Assembly (NCBI GenBank): GCA_900770385.1
Contig: CAAGKK010000006.1
Location: 77,493 to 141,492 of the forward strand
DNA: 64,000 bases
Source of the DNA: Clostridia bacterium
GTDB taxonomy: Bacteria; Bacillota; Clostridia; TANB77; CAG-508
Direction of reading: 5' to 3'
This document shows, piece after piece, positions 60,843 through 64,000 of the stretch. A model generated the notes under the pieces. The model did not search any database. It saw only the letters and a program-made list of their open reading frames with translations, and had not been told where the DNA came from. A program made the translations under genes and the position numbers. Positions within the stretch are counted from its first letter, which is position 1. Each line of letters starts with the position of its first letter.

Positions 60843-60892
60843 AAAAAATAGATTTAAAAATACTTGCCCAAAATGGGGTTTTTTTTAAATCT
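60843..60892 (-). terminator. Terminator after the 61-kb unknown gene
   Basis: AGATTTAAAAA and its complement enclose a CCC...GGG inner stem, followed on the minus strand by ATTTTTTT. It lies before pyrG, so read-through attenuation of pyrG is also conceivable. Confidence 0.65.
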
Positions 60893-60945
60893 ATCATATT
60901 TTATATTTTACCATTTAATTTTTCATTTTTCAACATTTTTTTGAT

Positions 60946-61863
60946 TTATCTTTCAAAATCTTCTGTTTCTTTTTCAGTAATGTTCTCAGCTGTAATATTT
61001 TTTGCAGCATTTCGAGCATCTACTTTTGCTTTAGATTTTTTGCAAGCATTAAGTCTAATTTCTAAACTGTCTTCATCTTCTCTTCCTCTAGCTCTTTCCA
61101 AATCTGCAACATCAGACATGTAATCCCATTTAACTCCCAAGTTGTCTATGGTTGGTTCTTTAAAATCATTATCATTTTCAGCCTTTTTAAAATCAGTTAA
61201 ATCGTTTCCACTATAAATGTATTCTCCATTCACATAATCATATGTTCCTAACACTTTACTTCCATTTTGAGTTACTACTTGAACAACTCTTTCGTGTCCA
61301 TTTTCTAAATCAACATTTCCATATTGTATAAGTGTTTTTTCTGTTTCGTCTGGCAAACTTCCTCTAGTTACAAGTTTTCCGTCTTCAGTTATAAAAACTG
61401 CTCCATCTTTTAAGTCAGTAACCATTATTTCTGCATCATTATAATCTGTTTCATATAATTCATTATATGCTTCTAAATAGTAATTTATAAAATCATCTTC
61501 AATATTTTTTATTTGCATTTTTAAGTTTTCTTCTTGAGTTACAGCTGTACTTATAGTATTACTTGGTTGAGGATTTGATTCTTTTCTCTCATTTGCAACA
61601 CAACTAGAAATTCCGCATATTGTAGCTACTGCTAATATACTTGCTACTCCAATTTTTACTCTATTTTTTGTTTTTTCTGCTAATTTATATTTTTTTCCAT
61701 TGTTTTTTCCTGGCTTATTTCTTAAATTTTCTTTTTTCATTCTATTTAATTTAGCTTTATTAATTCCTTCTCTTGGAGAAGAATTTCTAATTCCATTATA
61801 AGATGCTATAAGCTCATCTAAATCTGGGTCTAATGAAAACTTTTTACCATTATTATTTTCCAT
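60946..61863 (-). CDS. Unknown membrane-anchored protein
   Basis: A 305-residue protein. Basic cytoplasmic N-terminus (about residues 1-68), one membrane helix (KIGVASILAVATICGISSCV, about 71-90, with a Cys near the end), then an outer region rich in E, D and N with EDDFINYYLEAYNELYETDY and GAVFITEDGKLVTRG. No family is recognised. AGGAGG supports the start. It lies between asnB (divergent) and pyrG. Confidence 0.6.
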   Translation of the reverse strand: MENNNGKKFSLDPDLDELIASYNGIRNSSPREGINKAKLNRMKKENLRNKPGKNNGKKYKLAEKTKNRVKIGVASILAVATICGISSCVANERKESNPQPSNTISTAVTQEENLKMQIKNIEDDFINYYLEAYNELYETDYNDAEIMVTDLKDGAVFITEDGKLVTRGSLPDETEKTLIQYGNVDLENGHERVVQVVTQNGSKVLGTYDYVNGEYIYSGNDLTDFKKAENDNDFKEPTIDNLGVKWDYMSDVADLERARGREDEDSLEIRLNACKKSKAKVDARNAAKNITAENITEKETEDFER

Positions 61864-61976
61864 ATTTTTTCCTCCTAAAAAGATTTCTCTTAAATTGTAG
61901 CATAAATAAAAAAATAATGCAAATTTGTAGATTTTTTTTATTTTTTACATATACTAAAATTATAGGAGGTTTACAT

Positions 61977-63827
61977 ATGTGTGGTTTTGTAGGATTTACA
62001 AATTTGTTTAAAGATTTTTCTACAGAAGATAATATTGCCATAAAAGAAATGACCAAAAGCTTAGCACATCGAGGTCCAGATGAAGAGAATTTTTTCACTT
62101 CTACGCACACTAACTTAGGACATCGAAGATTAATTATATTAGATGCTAAAAATGGAAAACAACCAATGAGTTGCACTTATAATAATACAACTTATACTAT
62201 AGTTTATAATGGTCAACTTTACAATGCTAATGATATTAGGAAAGATTTAATAGATTTAGGTTATGATTTTAATGGTTACTGTGATACAGAAGTTATATTA
62301 AAAGCATTTGTAGAATATGGTACAACAATTTTTAATAAATTCAATGGTATTTTTAGTTTTGCTATTTGGAATGATAGTAAAAAAGAATTAACTCTTGTAA
62401 GAGACCATTTTGGAATTAAACCTTTATATTATTCTATAATAGATAATACTATTATATTTTCTTCTGAGATTAAATCAATTTTAAAATATCCAGGATTTCA
62501 AGTGGCAATAGACGCCAAAGGAATCTCTGAACTATTCGGTATTGGTCCAGCTCATACTCCTGGAACTTGTGTATTTAAAAATATTTTTGAAATTAAACCT
62601 GCACACTTTGGAATATTTAATGCGTACGGTTTCAAATCTTATAGATATTGGAAAATGAAAACAAAAGAACATAAAGATGATTTTGAAACAACATGTACAA
62701 AAATTCATAATTTATTAGATGACTCTATTAAAAGGCAACTTGTATCAGATGTACCTTTATGTGCAATGTTATCTGGAGGCTTAGATTCTAGTATTATAGT
62801 AGCTTATGCTAGCAACTATTTTAAGAAGAATAATCTTCCTCCATTAAAAACTCTTTCTATTGATTATGTAGATAATGATAAAAATTTTGTTAAAAGTGAT
62901 TTTCAACCCAACTCTGATAATTACTATATTAATATTATGCAAAAAACTTTTAATACAAATCATACAAACATAATAATAGATACTCCAGAACTTGCAGATG
63001 CGCTAAAAGATGCTATGATAGCAAGAGATTTTCCTGGAATGGCTGATGTAGATTCTTCTATGCTTTTATTTTGTAAACATATAAAAAATCATGCAACAGT
63101 TGCATTATCTGGTGAGTGTTCTGATGAAATATTTGCAGGTTATCCATGGTTTTTTAGAGAAGATGCTCTAAAAAGTGGTACTTTTCCATGGTCTATTGCA
63201 ATTAATGAAAGACAAAAGTTATTAAATGAAAATCTAAGGTCTAAAATTAATTTAAAAGATTACATTGACTTTAGATATAATGAAAGTATATCAGAAATTG
63301 AATTTTCATACTCAGATTCTGAAGAAACAAAAGAAAAAAGAATTATTTCTTACTTAACAATTAATTGGTTTATGCAAACATTGTTAGATAGATCAGATAG
63401 AATGAGTATGTATAATGGATTAGAACTTAGAGTTCCATTTTGTGATTATAGATTAGTGGAATATATGTGGAATGTTCCTTGGGAAATGAAAGCTTTAAAT
63501 GGCAGAGAAAAAGGGCTTCTTAGATATGTAGTAAAAGATTTATTGCCAGAAGAAATTGTAAATAGAAAAAAGAGTCCATATCCAAAAACACATAACCCAA
63601 CATATTTAAAAGCTGTAAAGCAAATGTTAACTCAAATTACGAATAATCCAAATGCACCTATAAACAATTTACTTGATAAAAAATATATTTTAGATATTCT
63701 TAATACAGATGGGAAAGCATTTGCTAGACCTTGGTTCGGTCAATTAATGACTGGTCCACAACTTATGGCTTATTTGTGTCAAGTAAATATGTGGCTTGAA
63801 ATCTATAATCCTAAAATTAAACTATAA
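61977..63827 (+). CDS. asnB: Asparagine synthase (glutamine-hydrolysing)
   Basis: A 616-residue enzyme that makes asparagine from aspartate, ATP and glutamine. The start is fixed by the N-terminal nucleophile: MCGFVGF gives Cys at position 2, and AGGAGG is 7 bp upstream; the longer frame to 61833 is a false extension. The Ntn amidotransferase domain has SLAHRGPDEENFF and YNGQLYNANDIRKDL; the synthetase domain has the PP-loop LSGGLDSSIIV and LSGECSDEIFAGYPWF. Some relatives act in envelope modification. Confidence 0.95.
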   Translation: MCGFVGFTNLFKDFSTEDNIAIKEMTKSLAHRGPDEENFFTSTHTNLGHRRLIILDAKNGKQPMSCTYNNTTYTIVYNGQLYNANDIRKDLIDLGYDFNGYCDTEVILKAFVEYGTTIFNKFNGIFSFAIWNDSKKELTLVRDHFGIKPLYYSIIDNTIIFSSEIKSILKYPGFQVAIDAKGISELFGIGPAHTPGTCVFKNIFEIKPAHFGIFNAYGFKSYRYWKMKTKEHKDDFETTCTKIHNLLDDSIKRQLVSDVPLCAMLSGGLDSSIIVAYASNYFKKNNLPPLKTLSIDYVDNDKNFVKSDFQPNSDNYYINIMQKTFNTNHTNIIIDTPELADALKDAMIARDFPGMADVDSSMLLFCKHIKNHATVALSGECSDEIFAGYPWFFREDALKSGTFPWSIAINERQKLLNENLRSKINLKDYIDFRYNESISEIEFSYSDSEETKEKRIISYLTINWFMQTLLDRSDRMSMYNGLELRVPFCDYRLVEYMWNVPWEMKALNGREKGLLRYVVKDLLPEEIVNRKKSPYPKTHNPTYLKAVKQMLTQITNNPNAPINNLLDKKYILDILNTDGKAFARPWFGQLMTGPQLMAYLCQVNMWLEIYNPKIKL

Positions 63828-63837
63828 AAAATACTTT

Positions 63838-63862
63838 GGGCGGACAGAGGCGTCCGCCCCTA
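63838..63862. repeat. GC-rich dispersed palindrome after asnB
   Basis: GGGCGGAC and GTCCGCCC around AGAGGC, followed by CCTA; same core as 35583-35605. TTAATTATTAATAG-type AT repeat follows. Confidence 0.75.
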
Positions 63863-63931
63863 AATATGATTTAATTAATAGTTAATAATTAATAATTTAT
63901 AGAGTTCAGACTATTTTGAGACTTTTTTGGA

Positions 63932-63994
63932 AAATTAGGGCCCGACAGCCCTTTGAGGCATACGGATTACTCCTTGTCTTGGAGGGTCTAATTT
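63932..63994. repeat. Unidentified element with AAATTAG/CTAATTT ends
   Basis: AAATTAG (63932) and CTAATTT (63994) bracket a GC-rich stretch with hairpins AGGG/CCCT and CTCC/GGAG. It may be the start of an RNA or mobile element cut by the window end. No coding frame. Confidence 0.3.
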
Positions 63995-64000
63995 GGAAAG

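Overview
The window is 64 kb of very AT-rich DNA from a low-GC, spore-forming member of the Clostridia. The evidence is a Firmicutes-type gene set (spoVA operon, ylbJ, ytaF, a BofC-like protein, divIVA/sepF, SAM-dependent housekeeping enzymes), AGGAGG-type ribosome binding sites, TTGACA/TATAAT promoters and a T-box leader. The pilin sequence (GITLVALVITIIVLLILA) and the low GC resemble uncultured gut Clostridia; genus or family cannot be fixed from this sequence. Most of the window is ordinary core chromosome. No rRNA operon, CRISPR array or intact transposase was seen.

Layout. 1-3.2 kb (minus): type IV pilus genes, namely a PilM-PilN fusion, a PilO-like protein, a PilP-like protein, a prepilin and a cut-off prepilin peptidase. 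3.4-5.6 kb (plus): dodecin followed by spoVAC-AD-AE for spore dipicolinate transport. 5.6-7.0 kb (minus): infC-rpmI-rplT with an attenuator leader. 7.0-8.0 kb (plus): rplM-rpsI. 8.2-16.9 kb: lexA, ytaF (frameshifted), obg, trpS (frameshifted), a TagO-type transferase, rpiB, ylbJ, rnhB and htrA. 17-23.9 kb: two unknown proteins, rimO, ppaC, mnmA with a tiny Hsp33-zinc-domain gene, and rpmA-rplU. 24-33.2 kb: an accessory island ending at the 3' end of a tRNA-Leu gene. It contains a Fic fragment, an adenosine-deaminase-like protein, a nucleotidyltransferase-fold protein, an aldo/keto reductase, a radical SAM protein, a ruined relaxase/MobC pair and an HD-hydrolase operon. Inverted copies of a small MITE-like repeat flank it. 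33.4-42.6 kb: DUF308 protein, small alarmone synthetase, GNAT with a structured leader, pheST with a T-box, hemW, a short whiA, prmC and one unknown gene. 42.8-55.7 kb: clpE, pgsA, a BofC-like protein, comEC (frameshifted), an SH3-NlpC/P60 hydrolase, divIVA, sepF, an HlyD-like protein, miaA and mutL. 55.9-63.8 kb: two cysteine-rich micropeptides, groEL-groES with a CIRCE-like operator, an RNA polymerase alpha-CTD-like protein, pyrG, an unknown membrane protein and asnB.

Themes. Translation genes are controlled by RNA leaders (L20, L13 and L21 leaders, a T-box), and infC appears to use an AUA start. Three conserved genes, one essential, each carry a single extra base beside a CCG/CGG trinucleotide, which suggests sequence error as much as true decay. 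A GC-rich palindrome family (core GGCGGAC...GTCCGCC) is scattered at gene ends. Items most worth following up are the inverted-repeat-flanked island at tRNA-Leu, the stand-alone Hsp33 zinc-domain gene fused translationally to mnmA, the unclassified leader RNA before the GNAT gene, and the shared promoter blocks upstream of accessory genes.
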